This document shows positions 11,891 to 21,880 of a stretch of 54,775 nucleotides of DNA, one piece after another (position 1 is the first letter of the stretch; each line of letters starts with the position of its first letter). The stretch lies in contig FLMG01001035.1 of NCBI GenBank assembly GCA_900088475.1, positions 1 to 54,775 on the forward strand, written 5' to 3'. The notes beneath the pieces were generated by a model, which saw nothing but the letters and a program-made list of their open reading frames with translations, did no database searches and was not told where the DNA came from. The stretch comes from Hyphochytrium catenoides. Its lineage: Eukaryota; Sar; Hyphochytriomycetes; Hyphochytriales; Hyphochytriaceae. A program made the translations under genes and the position numbers.

Positions 11891-12190
11891 GATGCTTCTC
11901 CGCATCATGGTTATTTGGTCTCGGCTGGCGATGGCCTTTCTATCTCCCTCTTGTTCCTCTTCCGTAGTCCTGCACATCTTCTTTTATAGGGAATTAGGCT
12001 ACAGTCTAGTATTAGTCACTCCTTTTTATAGAATAGTTGCTTGCATATAGTAAAGGCCACTTAGTCAGATGAAAAGGAGGATCATTTCATGCCACCAAGA
12101 AGAACAAGTCTCCAGCTGAAGAGGATGACCTTATAGCGACATCAAGTGCTGCTCAACAAATAACAAGCCCAGCTCCTAATATCCCTAATG
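11891..12190 (+). repeat. Imperfect tandem duplication, unit 1
   Basis: Unit 1 begins GATGCTTCTCCGCATCATGG and ends AATATCCCTAATG. It matches unit 2 (12193-12549) almost throughout, including the phrases TCTTGTTCCTCTTCCGTAGT and GCGACATCAAGTGCTGCTCA. Both units contain a TAG followed by an open frame reading roughly ATKKNxSPAEEDxxIATSS. The offset between units is about 302 bases. Confidence 0.7.
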
Positions 12191-12192
12191 TT

Positions 12193-12549
12193 GATGCTTC
12201 TCGGCATCATGGTTATTTGGTCTCGGCTGGCGATGGCCTTACACCTTCCTAACACCAGAATCTCTTTGTCCATTCATTGAAGAAAATGCGTCTGGCCTAC
12301 TACTTCTCTCTTGTTCCTCTTCCGTAGTGCTGCAAATCTTCTTTTATAGACAATAGTCTACAGTCTACTAGTCACTACTCCTTTTCATAGAATAATCGCT
12401 CGTATATAGTAAAGGCCATTTAGTCAGATGAAACTGAAGGATCATTTCACGCTACCAAGAAGAACAGGTCTCCAGCTGAGGAGGATGGCCCGATAGCGAC
12501 ATCAAGTGCTGCTCAACAATTAGCTAGCCCAGATCCTGATATCCCTAAT
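12193..12549 (+). repeat. Imperfect tandem duplication, unit 2
   Basis: This is the second copy of the 11891-12190 unit. It carries an extra segment of about 60 bases after GATGGCCTTAC and a scatter of substitutions. Downstream, its frame (IPNSSLTSTPPTAYVSS) stays open to a TAA near 12735 and is rich in Ser, Pro and Gln. Confidence 0.7.
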
Positions 12550-12970
12550 AGCTCTCTTACGTCGACACCTCCTACTGCGTATGTCTCTTCAACGTCTCCT
12601 TCAAATGGTAGCTCTCCTCCCAGATCGCCCACCATTGCTTTCCAACAACAACAACCTGCCGACGACTCCGTCGTGGAGGAGACGTCAGTAGATGACCCGA
12701 TTTTTTGCCCACATGAAGCAGATGCTTCTATTTAAGAGAGTGTCCCGACAGCACCCGTCACAATGCCAGCACCCGTCGGCAGCAGCGGGACCTAATACTA
12801 CTTCAGGAACGTCATCAGCTTCGAAGAGGAGCCACAAGGGACAAAAGAGGCCAAAGACTAAGGGTAGAAAGCGGAACATGAAAAGTGCAAAGAATTTATG
12901 TTCAAAATGCAAGAAACATGAAATGGCCGTGTCCAGACTAGAATTTTCTTCTACTTTGAGCGGGTGAGGT
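12428..12970 (+). other. Ser/Pro/Gln-rich then Lys-rich open frames, perhaps LINE ORF1 debris
   Basis: From 12420 a frame without a good start runs about 100 codons (SSLTSTPPTAYVSS, then a QQQQ run near 12650). It stops near 12735. An overlapping frame from 12692 encodes a basic stretch (SKRSHKGQKRPKTKGRKRN) with CSKCKKH near 12900. A disordered, basic, cysteine-containing product would suit the first ORF of a LINE, but nothing here is diagnostic. Confidence 0.25.
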
Positions 12971-13050
12971 GCCCAGGCTACTACAGTCTTCATCTACTTT
13001 TTTGGGAAGCATCTCCACCGGGGTGTTGGCCACTCGTAAAAAATTGACTA

Positions 13051-14330
13051 CAGGTAGGAGATTAGTGGGCAACGTGGTTAGGCCGATGGGCTTCATCAAG
13101 CTTTGGGCAAATAGAAGTGTTTGCTTTATTTTTGTACTTTACAAGGTTATATAGAAGGGATGATAGCTACTACTAATAACTAAGAACTAGTATAAGATGA
13201 AGAAGAAGAAAAGAAGGAGGAGAAGAAGACGAAGAAGAGGAAGAAGAAGAAGAAGAAGAGAAAGAAGAAGAAGAAGAAGAGAAAAACAGAGGAGACGAGA
13301 GTTACAAACCCCTGGACTCTATAACGTGTTCTCCTCCACCACCTTCACCATCAATGTTGGAAAAGAAGCAGTATCATAGTTGAACTCTTCCGTAATAGTG
13401 ATAGGAGACGGCAGAGGAGAAGAAGAAGAGGGCGTGGCGCCGAGACCATCATCATCATCGCCCTCAATCATGCAAGCTAGGGCGGGGTCCAACTGCTGAA
13501 CAGAAATACGTTTCCGAATCTGTAGCGCATTCTCTTCATGGATGGCGAACGAGATTCTGGTATGGAGAGTCAGGACCTTTGCCAACAGAGACCAATGACC
13601 AATAGGACGGGAAGCCTCAAGAGCAGCACGATCACACTGAAGCTTGACCAGCGGTTGCACAGAGTCCAGGATATGCGGCATAGCACCACCAAAAGACTCC
13701 CAGACAAGCGGCACAAACTGAAGCCACACAGCCTGGCAGGGACACTCATACTTCCTCAGCTTCGCTTTCTCGGACAAACGACCTTGATAGCCGGCATGAA
13801 CTGCTGCATAGGGAAGCGTCCTGGATTGCAGCGAATCCGTACTGATAGGTTGTTGCAAAGTTACGAACCTACAAATCTCCAGGCTTCTGATTGGAGACCG
13901 GAAGGAGGTGGCGAGGTTCGCGAGAGACTTTGAGACCAGAATCCCAAAAGGCATGAAAGAGGAGGTCCTGGACGCGGCGTTGACGTTGGTGAGCGCCACC
14001 GCCACGACGACAGCCTGTGCCATGATCGCCAAAGGCATCCCTTGGGCGGGCACATGACAGGCAAGAAGCTGGGAGTGCGCACGAAAGGGATACCTAGAAA
14101 TCGCCACAGCATCACACGGAACACCAACGGAGAAGAGACGACCTTCAATTGCAGCCAAGGAACCGGGGCAGCCCGAAGGAAGGCCCTTGCCTGTCCTGCG
14201 TGTAGGAGGGAAGCAGCCCGCAAGCGAGCTTGTGAGCACAAGTCTACGCTAGCAGAAGACAGGAGAACACTGGAAGCCGTCACCCACACAAAGCGGGACA
14301 GGTACCGTCGCAGATGTTCCTAAGCCAAAA
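13051..14330 (-). mobile_element. Degraded LINE copy C, C-terminal half and 3' tail
   Basis: The minus strand encodes the C-terminal half of a LINE ORF2. A block near 14060-14240 (VPWLQL, LGIPFVRTP) is followed at 13320-13800 by a long open frame. That frame holds the conserved tail (RAALEASRPIGHWSLL, then KRISVQQLDPALACMI) and stops at 13319. After the stop comes a pyrimidine tract on the minus strand (purine on plus, 13197-13295) and about 145 bases of 3' sequence. These are shared with copy D and end abruptly at 13051. The same protein blocks occur in copy B at 27780-28480. Catalytic RT motifs are absent from this copy. Confidence 0.7.
13197..13295 (+). repeat. GAA/GAG-rich purine tract in the LINE 3' region
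   Basis: About 100 bases of almost pure purine (repeated AGA, GAA and GAG). On the strand of the LINE this is a CTT-rich tract lying between the ORF2 stop and the shared 3' tail. A matching tract lies at 20848-20932 in copy D. Confidence 0.8.
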
Positions 14331-16165
14331 GATCCAGGAAGGACTGACGCAGCTTCACATCGCGCACGTCATTGGCGTTTCAAAAGGCATCGAGAAGCTC
14401 GGCGGCCAGTGGAGGTGAGTTAGCTCCGATCTCCGGCAAACGGAGGAGCTGAGCAACTAGAGTGGCAGAGGCACCAAGAGTCGTCGGGAAAGGTAGCTAA
14501 TAAAGTTTGGAAGAAAGACTCTATTCAGTCATTAGAACTCACGTCCTCATCTTCTTCTTTGCAGTTAACCGAATGCCTCCTCTTCTATCATCACTTACAA
14601 ACTGTTGTCCCGCAAATGACGAGCTGCTACCTGTCATCTTGTCCCATGAACCACATCGATATCAGTCAATCGCTCTTGATAATATTTCTTATATTATCAG
14701 CAAATTATAAGTAAACCACTGTCAAAGTCCGGCAGAAAAGGAGTACCAACAGCAGAAGAGAATATAAGTATAGCGTCTACCAGGTCGTCTTTTAGTGCGG
14801 ATTGGCTTCTCTCGCAGTGATTAGCAGCACAGCTATGACACGCGTAGAAAGCACAATAGCAGGGCTGAATACCCTTCTTGTTCTTTTGATGACGATAGAT
14901 GATGCAACATCGCAACAAGGCAAATCATTGAGACCAACATATCAACCAATGATCACCACTTTGCAACTCATCTCCTCCCTGATGGATTAAGCCTGCGGAG
15001 GTGGTGGTGCCAGAAGGGAAAGTAGCATTTCGCAGAATTCCGCTACTCTCGGTCGAGCTGCAGATAGAAGAAGAGTGCTCACTTACAGTTTCGAAAAGAA
15101 GAAAAGCTTTCCTTTCTCGTAGCCTCATAAAAGTTCTTCATGTGAGTCGTATTCTTGGTCTCTGTTCCTCTTCTTCTGTTCTGGTGAATTGTTGTCGAGT
15201 TCTAGGTTGAGCTTCTTCGGGAGGGAGAGAAGGCGCGCGGTGAAAGAAGTCTGATGATGAAGCGGCGAAGTCGGTAGACTTTTTGGCTTTTTGGTGGAGT
15301 TTGTTGGTTGTTTCTAGTCTGGAAAGATTCCTGACAATCTGATGGATCGCAGTTTTTTGGGCTGACCCCAGTTGTTACCCAGCAAAGCAAGAACTGCATC
15401 ACCTAAAAGAGAGTATTTCAGACCTCCTCCACGAACTCGTTGACAGCTCCATACAGTACTGTACATAATCAGTGGTGGGGAGGGCGACGGGCTTCAAAAG
15501 GAGAGAGTGGCCCCCACGATACGCGGTGGCGGGGTGGTGCCATTCCAAAACGCTGCTCCTCTTCCTCCCAAAGACTTCAGACCTGAATGGGGGAAGAGGT
15601 CCCATCCACGGAACAAAATGTTACGTACGGACAACCTTTGACAAACAGCAAATCTATGCGATTGACAGCTCTATTGACAGCTCTATGAAGGGAAAATTTC
15701 ACTCCCGTTACTCGCCAACCAGTCCTAAAAAAACTCCGTACATATTACTACAACATCTCCTCAGGTTGGACATTGTGGCACAGCAGGAAAGGTCGGTTAT
15801 TGTGTGGCGAGGATATGAAAACCTGTATGACTGGCACAAGGTGTCCCGTTCACCTATTATTACTACTGTACATCTCGTCAGTTTGAACAGAGGTTACCTT
15901 GTGGCACCAGCCAAGAAAGTTTAGTTCTGGGATCCTGGTTAGAGAGTGAGCTTGTTGATCAACAGCGACAGCTGAATAATGATGATGAATGAGACCTCCG
16001 GATACATATGTCAACCTCATCAGTTATTTGCTGTTTGAACGACTTCCATCCTCGCTGGTCTCTTCTCAACTGCTGCAAGCCCTCACTTCTGCATTTTCGC
16101 TTCTCTAAACAAAAGGAAAATTTTGATTGTTGTACAATAGAAGGCAATAGGCTTGACTGAAGATA
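14331..16165. other. No supportable gene
   Basis: Short open frames only. The plus-strand frame at 15472-15924 (150 codons, no recognisable motif) is the longest and its start is not an ATG in a good context. A small 12-base tandem repeat (ATTGACAGCTCT, two copies) lies at 15661-15684. Confidence 0.35.
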
Positions 16166-18115
16166 ATGGAGTTCGAAGCGCTGCCATTGAAAGCTCTTCG
16201 GACCGTACTTCTGGACAAGGCGTATCAGGATCTGCAAGTGGCCAACAATGGGTACCTTACGAAGTACTGTCTTCAGCAACTGGTGGAGATTGCCGCTGAT
16301 CTCTCTCACCTGAACGCGATAGACCATACCCCTCTTCTAGAGGCTATCTACACCTATGAAGATCAAGTGATTAAAACGCTTGAGGAGTTATCTCGCATTG
16401 GGCCTTCCAGCAGCGAAGCTCTTGCAACAGATCTGTCAAACTTGAGATCTCGGCGCCTCAGGCGACCACCATCGACTTTATATTATCCTGAGGAGGATCG
16501 CACTTCAGAGGAACCCAGGTCCTGGTTATATTGGTCGTCCAACTACGAGACGGAGGATCTGGAGCGGTATCTACAATCGCAGCTCGAAAGGGCCGAACAT
16601 CAAGGGATTCAGATTTCAAACCTCATTCTAAGTTTCAGCAAGATCCCTCAAGCTAAGATTTCTTGGGATTGCATCTTTGGACGGTTTCCTCTGTTGGTGG
16701 AGTTTAAACTTATACTTGGTGTCAAGAGGGCTGAGCTGCGAGCAGACTTTGGGGCCAACCTTATCCTTGAAGCACTGTCACGCCTTTGCCCTAAGCTAAA
16801 GTGTCTGCACTTGGAGCTTCATGCTACTACGCCAGAGAGCAGTAGTACAAAAAAATTGAGGAGAAAGCTTTTCAAGATAACGAAGACGCCCTACGATGAC
16901 GAAACAACTGGTACGAAAGCACCAGTCTTTGGTCCAACGTTTGATATTCTTGATATTGCCTTAAGGCGATGGTACTTCTCGAATGGGGGGTTGAACAAGC
17001 TGTCATTGGAGTGTGTCACACCAATCGAGGGAGAGGAAGGCTTTTTCAACGACAGGTTCTACAAGGCTGTCGGGACTTATTGCCCTGCTTTGCAGGTCGC
17101 TGGATGGCGAGGTGTGTGGCTGGAGCAGAATGGAGGGGTGTTCGTCAAGGGTGAACACTCTGCCTCCTCAGAAACTCTTGTAAAGTACTTCTCTCATCTT
17201 CCACTGACAAGTTTACGGATAGACTCAAATGAGTTGAACCTATATGGAACCTCTGACCGCCTACGCGCACTAGTGCCCTACACCCGTCCACATTTACGGA
17301 CGCTGATCTTTGAGCACGCCACAGATATGTGGTGGAATGTGGATAGAGACTCTGAGGACCAGCGCAAAGATTGGGATCCTCCTGCCTTTGATGATCTTAT
17401 TTCGAAGTGCTCAGAGCTGCGGGACTTCTTTGTCATGTATGAAGATGACTCCGATTTTGGGCGAGATGTTGTCAGCGATGAATCGCTCGTCTCCCTGCAG
17501 AGGCACTGCCCCAAACTGCAGCTGATTTCTGTAAGGCCCTATGAGAACAGCCAAGATAGACCTACGCTGAGGAAACTTACAAATGCAGGGATAGCTGCAC
17601 TAGGGAATATGCCTGAACTGCGCTACGCAAACTTTGACGATCTACCTATTGGAGTCACGGCCAATGGTCTAGCTGGCTTCTTTCAGGGCTGCAAGTCAGA
17701 ACGGGTCATCCTCAGCTTTCATATCCGGTCGTGGATGAGCTACAGCTTCAAGAAGATAGAGAAGCTGATGAAAGAGTTGCATCGTCAAATGGGACAGGTG
17801 AGAGTCGCGCCAGAAGAGCAGATGAGGAGGAAAACCACTTTACTCTTCAACTACGGAAACGCTGCGTCTTGCTGTAATGGTATGGAGAGCATCCATCGAT
17901 GGCTTTCGAAGAGACGGTCTAATTTTCAGAGAAAAGAGGAGTCTTCATCAAGTGAGCGAAAGGGCAAGGTGGGGAAAGAGGGGAAGGTGATTTTCGAAAT
18001 AACAGATTTACCAAGTGAAGACTGCGAAGGTTTCACTGCGTACTACAGTACGGATGATGAATTGGAGTCCTCCGATGTCTTTCGGGCTTTCAGCGAGACA
18101 TTCTACGACATATAA
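16166..18115 (+). CDS. Leucine-rich-repeat-like protein, 649 residues
   Basis: This intact single-exon ORF starts at ATG 16166 and ends in TAA 18113-18115. Irregular leucine-rich units of the RNI/AMN1 kind can be seen. They lie at residues 198-216 (LEALSRLCPKLKCLHLEL), 293-313, 365-383, 406-424 (LISKCSELRDFFVM), 437-456 (LVSLQRHCPKLQLISV) and 471-490 (LTNAGIAALGNMPELRY). The recurring C-P-x-L pattern is typical of the F-box-associated LRR class. The first 45 residues (LPLKALRTVLLDKAY) recall an F-box only weakly, so I do not claim one. The region 585-606 is Ser/Lys-rich and likely disordered, and the last 35 residues are acidic. It has no signal peptide or membrane helix. A substrate-adaptor role is an inference from the fold. 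Function is unknown. Confidence 0.75.
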   Translation: MEFEALPLKALRTVLLDKAYQDLQVANNGYLTKYCLQQLVEIAADLSHLNAIDHTPLLEAIYTYEDQVIKTLEELSRIGPSSSEALATDLSNLRSRRLRRPPSTLYYPEEDRTSEEPRSWLYWSSNYETEDLERYLQSQLERAEHQGIQISNLILSFSKIPQAKISWDCIFGRFPLLVEFKLILGVKRAELRADFGANLILEALSRLCPKLKCLHLELHATTPESSSTKKLRRKLFKITKTPYDDETTGTKAPVFGPTFDILDIALRRWYFSNGGLNKLSLECVTPIEGEEGFFNDRFYKAVGTYCPALQVAGWRGVWLEQNGGVFVKGEHSASSETLVKYFSHLPLTSLRIDSNELNLYGTSDRLRALVPYTRPHLRTLIFEHATDMWWNVDRDSEDQRKDWDPPAFDDLISKCSELRDFFVMYEDDSDFGRDVVSDESLVSLQRHCPKLQLISVRPYENSQDRPTLRKLTNAGIAALGNMPELRYANFDDLPIGVTANGLAGFFQGCKSERVILSFHIRSWMSYSFKKIEKLMKELHRQMGQVRVAPEEQMRRKTTLLFNYGNAASCCNGMESIHRWLSKRRSNFQRKEESSSSERKGKVGKEGKVIFEITDLPSEDCEGFTAYYSTDDELESSDVFRAFSETFYDI

Positions 18116-20308
18116 AAGTTGTATAAATGCAACACAAAGTACCTTTGTTATCCTGCTTCTCTCGGCGGGCTCGGTTTTTCTTCTTTCTTCTCTCTCTTCT
18201 CATATTTTTTTCTAGGAATATATATAGGGGGAGAAAGGAGTCAATCAGGCCACCTGATGATGGCAGCACAGTTTTTTCGACAAAGTGACCACAACATTCT
18301 GTTCCCTGGGGAAAGCTGGACAAGGCGCGGCACCTCATGTCAACTGGAGTGAAGCAAAAAACACTGCTTCTTATTGAGGGTACACGGTCCAAAGTGGACC
18401 CTACGAAGCTCCTGGCGTTGTGGGCTCCTCCTTTGCATCCAAGTCGGCAGCGGACGCCTTCCGCTGGTGGCAGGACCATGGTGGTGATGAGACCCCAACA
18501 TCCGAGAAGCTTAGAGACTTAGTCAATGCTATTGACCCTTGAAAGCACGATACCTATTCCACCAGGATGGGTCCACGCAGTCGTAAACCTCCCATGAGAT
18601 AAAAAGAACTTAACGGTCGACAAGCTTAGAGACTTAGTCAAATGCAGTCGGCCTCAAGGAAGATGCCCTCTTGGCATACGCCTTCATTGTCACGCAGCTT
18701 TGTGATATCATAGACAATTGCCGAGAAACCAAGTCATATTGGTCTGTATAGGGGTAACTGAACTGGAGGTAATTCTCTATGTCCTTCGCTGGTTCTAGGC
18801 CATACACGGTTCAAAGTCCAGCATGTAACTGAACACCTCCCGTGCCTGGCGAGCGGCTCTTAAGTTCCTTTGAGGAGCGCTAGCGTGAGTTGTTACTCTT
18901 GTTCTGGAACTTCTCAACTAACTAAATTAGTTCATACATTCTCTACTAAGCGCTATCATCTACTCTGTTCTTCTCTGTCTACTCTGTTCTTTACTTTGCC
19001 TCCTGACTTATGTTCTCCTTGTGCCATCCTACTTCGCTATATCGGCTACTGTCAGTTCTCTCCTACATCCTTTGTAAGTCCTGTAAGCCCTACATTAATA
19101 CTGTACCTTCTTGGACAGGTATCCGCAAAAGCCAGTATCACCGAGCAACCAGCATCGCCAGCTACTTGCAACCTCCAATGACGCGATTTTAGTGATGGCT
19201 CCAGGTTATTCTGGGATATCCGGGATCCAATTGAGAAGGCAAGACTCTTGAAGAGACCAAGACTGGTAACCCTATATGAACCATCGTCTGAGAAGTCCTA
19301 CTTAACGTGCTATTCTAGTGCGCTGGACTTTGAAGAATCTCAGTGCAGTTGTCCTTGCTGAGTCCGGAGACTCTGGAGTGGAGCCCACACTCACTGTTCC
19401 TGCTTAGTCCTGCGGAAGACCTCTAAGTGTTAAGCTGTCTTATGAAAACCGGATCAGGGTATCCGACCTTTGCAATTAAGAACGTTTATCACCAAAGTTC
19501 ACATCAGTCCAGCGGATCTGGACGGCACTACTGACGATAATGGTCCAGTTGCTCTAAAAAAAGAATAGCCCAAGGAGAAGTCCTTCATTATATGACCTGA
19601 TGAGTGAGACGCAGTATCGCTGGCTGATGAGGCGTGACGCACACACCTTCAGGCTATGCTTGGGACGTTTGCTCATAAGATACGGACACGATAACCGAGT
19701 TTCTGCCTTGCAAGAGGCTTGAAAAGTCCTTTTACCTATTATGATCAAAAAAAGCGACTAGTGAGTTAGCCCATTGTATGGCTAGGTTGTTGGCTATAAA
19801 GAATCATCTCTCCTCGAATGCAACGGCTTATAACCTGCAACATGCAGAGACCATAAAAGAGCATTATCTTGATTGACTGGGGCCACTAATCATACTGTTG
19901 TGTGACGACCAATCAAAAGCTCTTGTGCCTCAACCAACAAATCCTCATTCTTGAACAAAGTACAGGCACGAGATGAGACTTGGCAAGCAAAGATGGTGAT
20001 GACTGAAAAGTAGGGACGATACATAGGCTAACCATCATTACGATGTTATTAGGATGCTCCTAATGATATGATTTAGATTGGCGCCTAATAAGGTCTCCAA
20101 TAATGACTCCGCCATCTCGTCTTTCTTCAAAAGAGGCCACTAAACGATGAACGAACGGTGAAGTGGGCGATAGTATCACTCCTCCGCTAGAAATTCTTGC
20201 ACTCGATGCTTTTCCTGGCACCGCTGAAAACGACTTTGAATGCTCAAGTCGAGCAGAGGCAGCATCTGGTATGCTGATAGCGAAAGTTTGGCCATAATGA
20301 GATTCTTC
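18116..20308. other. No supportable gene; short coding remnant and a 20-base direct repeat
   Basis: Near 18431-18541 a plus-strand frame reads SKSAADAFRWWQDHGGDE then SEKLRDLVNAIDP before a TGA, which resembles the end of a coding region. The stretch AAGCTTAGAGACTTAGTCAA occurs at 18507-18526 and again at 18622-18641, so part of this remnant was duplicated. The remainder, including 18870-20300, shows no recognisable protein or RNA gene. Confidence 0.3.
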
Positions 20309-20697
20309 CTAATGTGACAAATACCAGGACTTCGCAAAAGCCTTTACTAGCTGCACCAGTAAGGGCCTCCTCAGTGATGACTGCGCCTCTGTCTTCATCG
20401 AGAACCTTGGATTGTGAAGATGGCCTCCCTGAAGTGCAGCAACTAAGAGCTCCCTAGAAGGCTTGTCGGGATAGTAAGAGTGTGCGATCAAAAGCTCGAG
20501 ATTGTCTAGGTCACCAAGTCTGGCTGCCAAACACTGTCCAGGTACTGTCTGTCACCTTCTGGTAGTACTCCTTCGCCAGCGTCAATATAATATCCAAACG
20601 CTTCTGTTTAGCTGCCCAGGAGATGACCACTCCTACATTCGCCTTTCTACCAGTTATTGCTGCTTCGATTAGTGGTACCAAGTTGCCATTGAACTCT
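20309..20697 (-). pseudogene. Truncated, frameshifted ankyrin-repeat gene fragment
   Basis: Two minus-strand frames together resemble an ankyrin-repeat protein. From 20697 down to about 20530 the frame reads NGNLVPLIEAAITGRKANV then KQKRLDIILTLAKEYYQ. From about 20530 to 20309 another frame reads AARLGDLDNLELLIAHSYY then LLVAALQGGHL. The helix pairs and the GDLDNLELLIA pattern fit the ankyrin class represented by the large gene at 29544. A one-base shift near 20530 separates the frames. Its upstream side is cut at 20697/20698, exactly where the 3' end of LINE copy D begins. The natural reading is that the LINE insertion truncated it. Confidence 0.45.
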
Positions 20698-21880
20698 GCA
20701 GGTAGGAGATTACTGGGCGACGTGGCTAGGCCGATGGGATTCATCAAGCTTTGGGCAAATAGAAATGTCTACTCTTAATTTTTACTTTTTATATAGAAGG
20801 GATGATAGCTACTACTACAGGTACTAATAACTGAGAAGTAAAAGAAGAAGAAGAAGAAAAGAAGGAGGAGAAGAAGACGAAGGAGAAGAAGAAGGAGAAG
20901 AAGAAGAGAAAAGAAGCAGAAGCGAGGCCAAGGCCACCCAGGCGTATGGGTCAGGTAGCTTGTTGCCAGGCCAGATCCGAGACGGAAGGCAGAACCAATA
21001 GCCACGCCAGAAAAATTATTTACGTAAGCGAAGGCCAAACTTAAAGCAGAGGAAGGCTAACTGGGAAGGAGGACAACCGCGCAAGTCGCAGCACCAGCAC
21101 TTCGAAACCAATCGACGAAGCGTCTCGCCCGCGGCGATGGAACGAAGGCCACCATCTTTCTTGGTCAAGCCGAATAAAGCGGCTCCCACAAGAAAGAGTG
21201 AGAGATTAGAGGTTGCAAGGCCCCGAGCCAAGAGAGAAGTCAACTCAATCAGCCAGGGAATTGCAGAGGGCTTCGCGAACAGAGGAGAAGGAGTCAAGAG
21301 ACAGAGGTCTTTCAGGTGCTGGGGCCGCAATTGAGAGGCGCCAGCCGCTGAGCCAGGAGGGAAAGACAGAGCCTAGCGGTGATAGAAGGAACAGAGAAGG
21401 AAGAAGAGAAAGCATTATCAGTAGAAGGAAAGAAAACGGCGAGGGAGACAATGTCATCAATGGCGGCACCCTCGGCGGGGTGATTGGCCCTAAGGATAGA
21501 GAGAGTTTCCTTCGAGGGTGTAATCGTAGCGATACCATGGGACACCAGGGCCGCGACAGCTTTCGCAAACAAGCCTTCTTCGGCCAGCGTGGACGCTCGT
21601 CGGCCGTTTGCTGGATAGATGAGGAGACTCCACCTAAGGCGGGCGAGTCGTAAATGTCCTGGGAAGAGGGCGGTGACGGCAAGTGGCAGGCGCCACACGC
21701 CTCCATCCCAAAGACCCCAGTGATCACCAGCTTGCCACTGGAGAGAGACGGTGGAGAATCATCACCTGCGACAGACTAGCACTCCTAGCTCGACGATGAT
21801 TGTGACCTCCGCGGGCAGGGCGGGACCCATCGGAGGAGCACTGCTTTGGAAAGAGGACACAGGCTCTCAGGAGTGAGCCA
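20698..21880 (-). mobile_element. Degraded LINE copy D, N-terminal part joined to the 3' tail
   Basis: On the minus strand, from about 21870 downward, the blocks are a segment equivalent to copy B (SRPARGGHNHRRARSASLSQ) and then RRASTLAEEGLFAKAV with VSHGIATITP. After these comes the pre-palm RT segment (GAALFGLTKKDGGLRSIA followed by ETLRRLVSKC at about 21115-21190). Soon after, the coding similarity stops and the sequence runs into the purine tract (plus strand 20848-20932) and the 3' tail that is also present in copy C, ending at 20698. The RT palm and C-terminal half are therefore missing, as an internal deletion. Frameshifts make it inactive. Confidence 0.7.
20848..20932 (+). repeat. GAA/GAG-rich purine tract in LINE copy D
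   Basis: About 85 bases of purine-rich repeat, equivalent in position to the tract at 13197-13295. Together with the flanking TAGAAGGGATGATAGCTACT phrase it marks the common 3' region of copies C and D. Confidence 0.75.

Noticed and set aside
13197-13379. Short ORF encoding Lys/Arg runs
   Set aside because: It is produced by the purine repeat tract of LINE copy C and has no other content.
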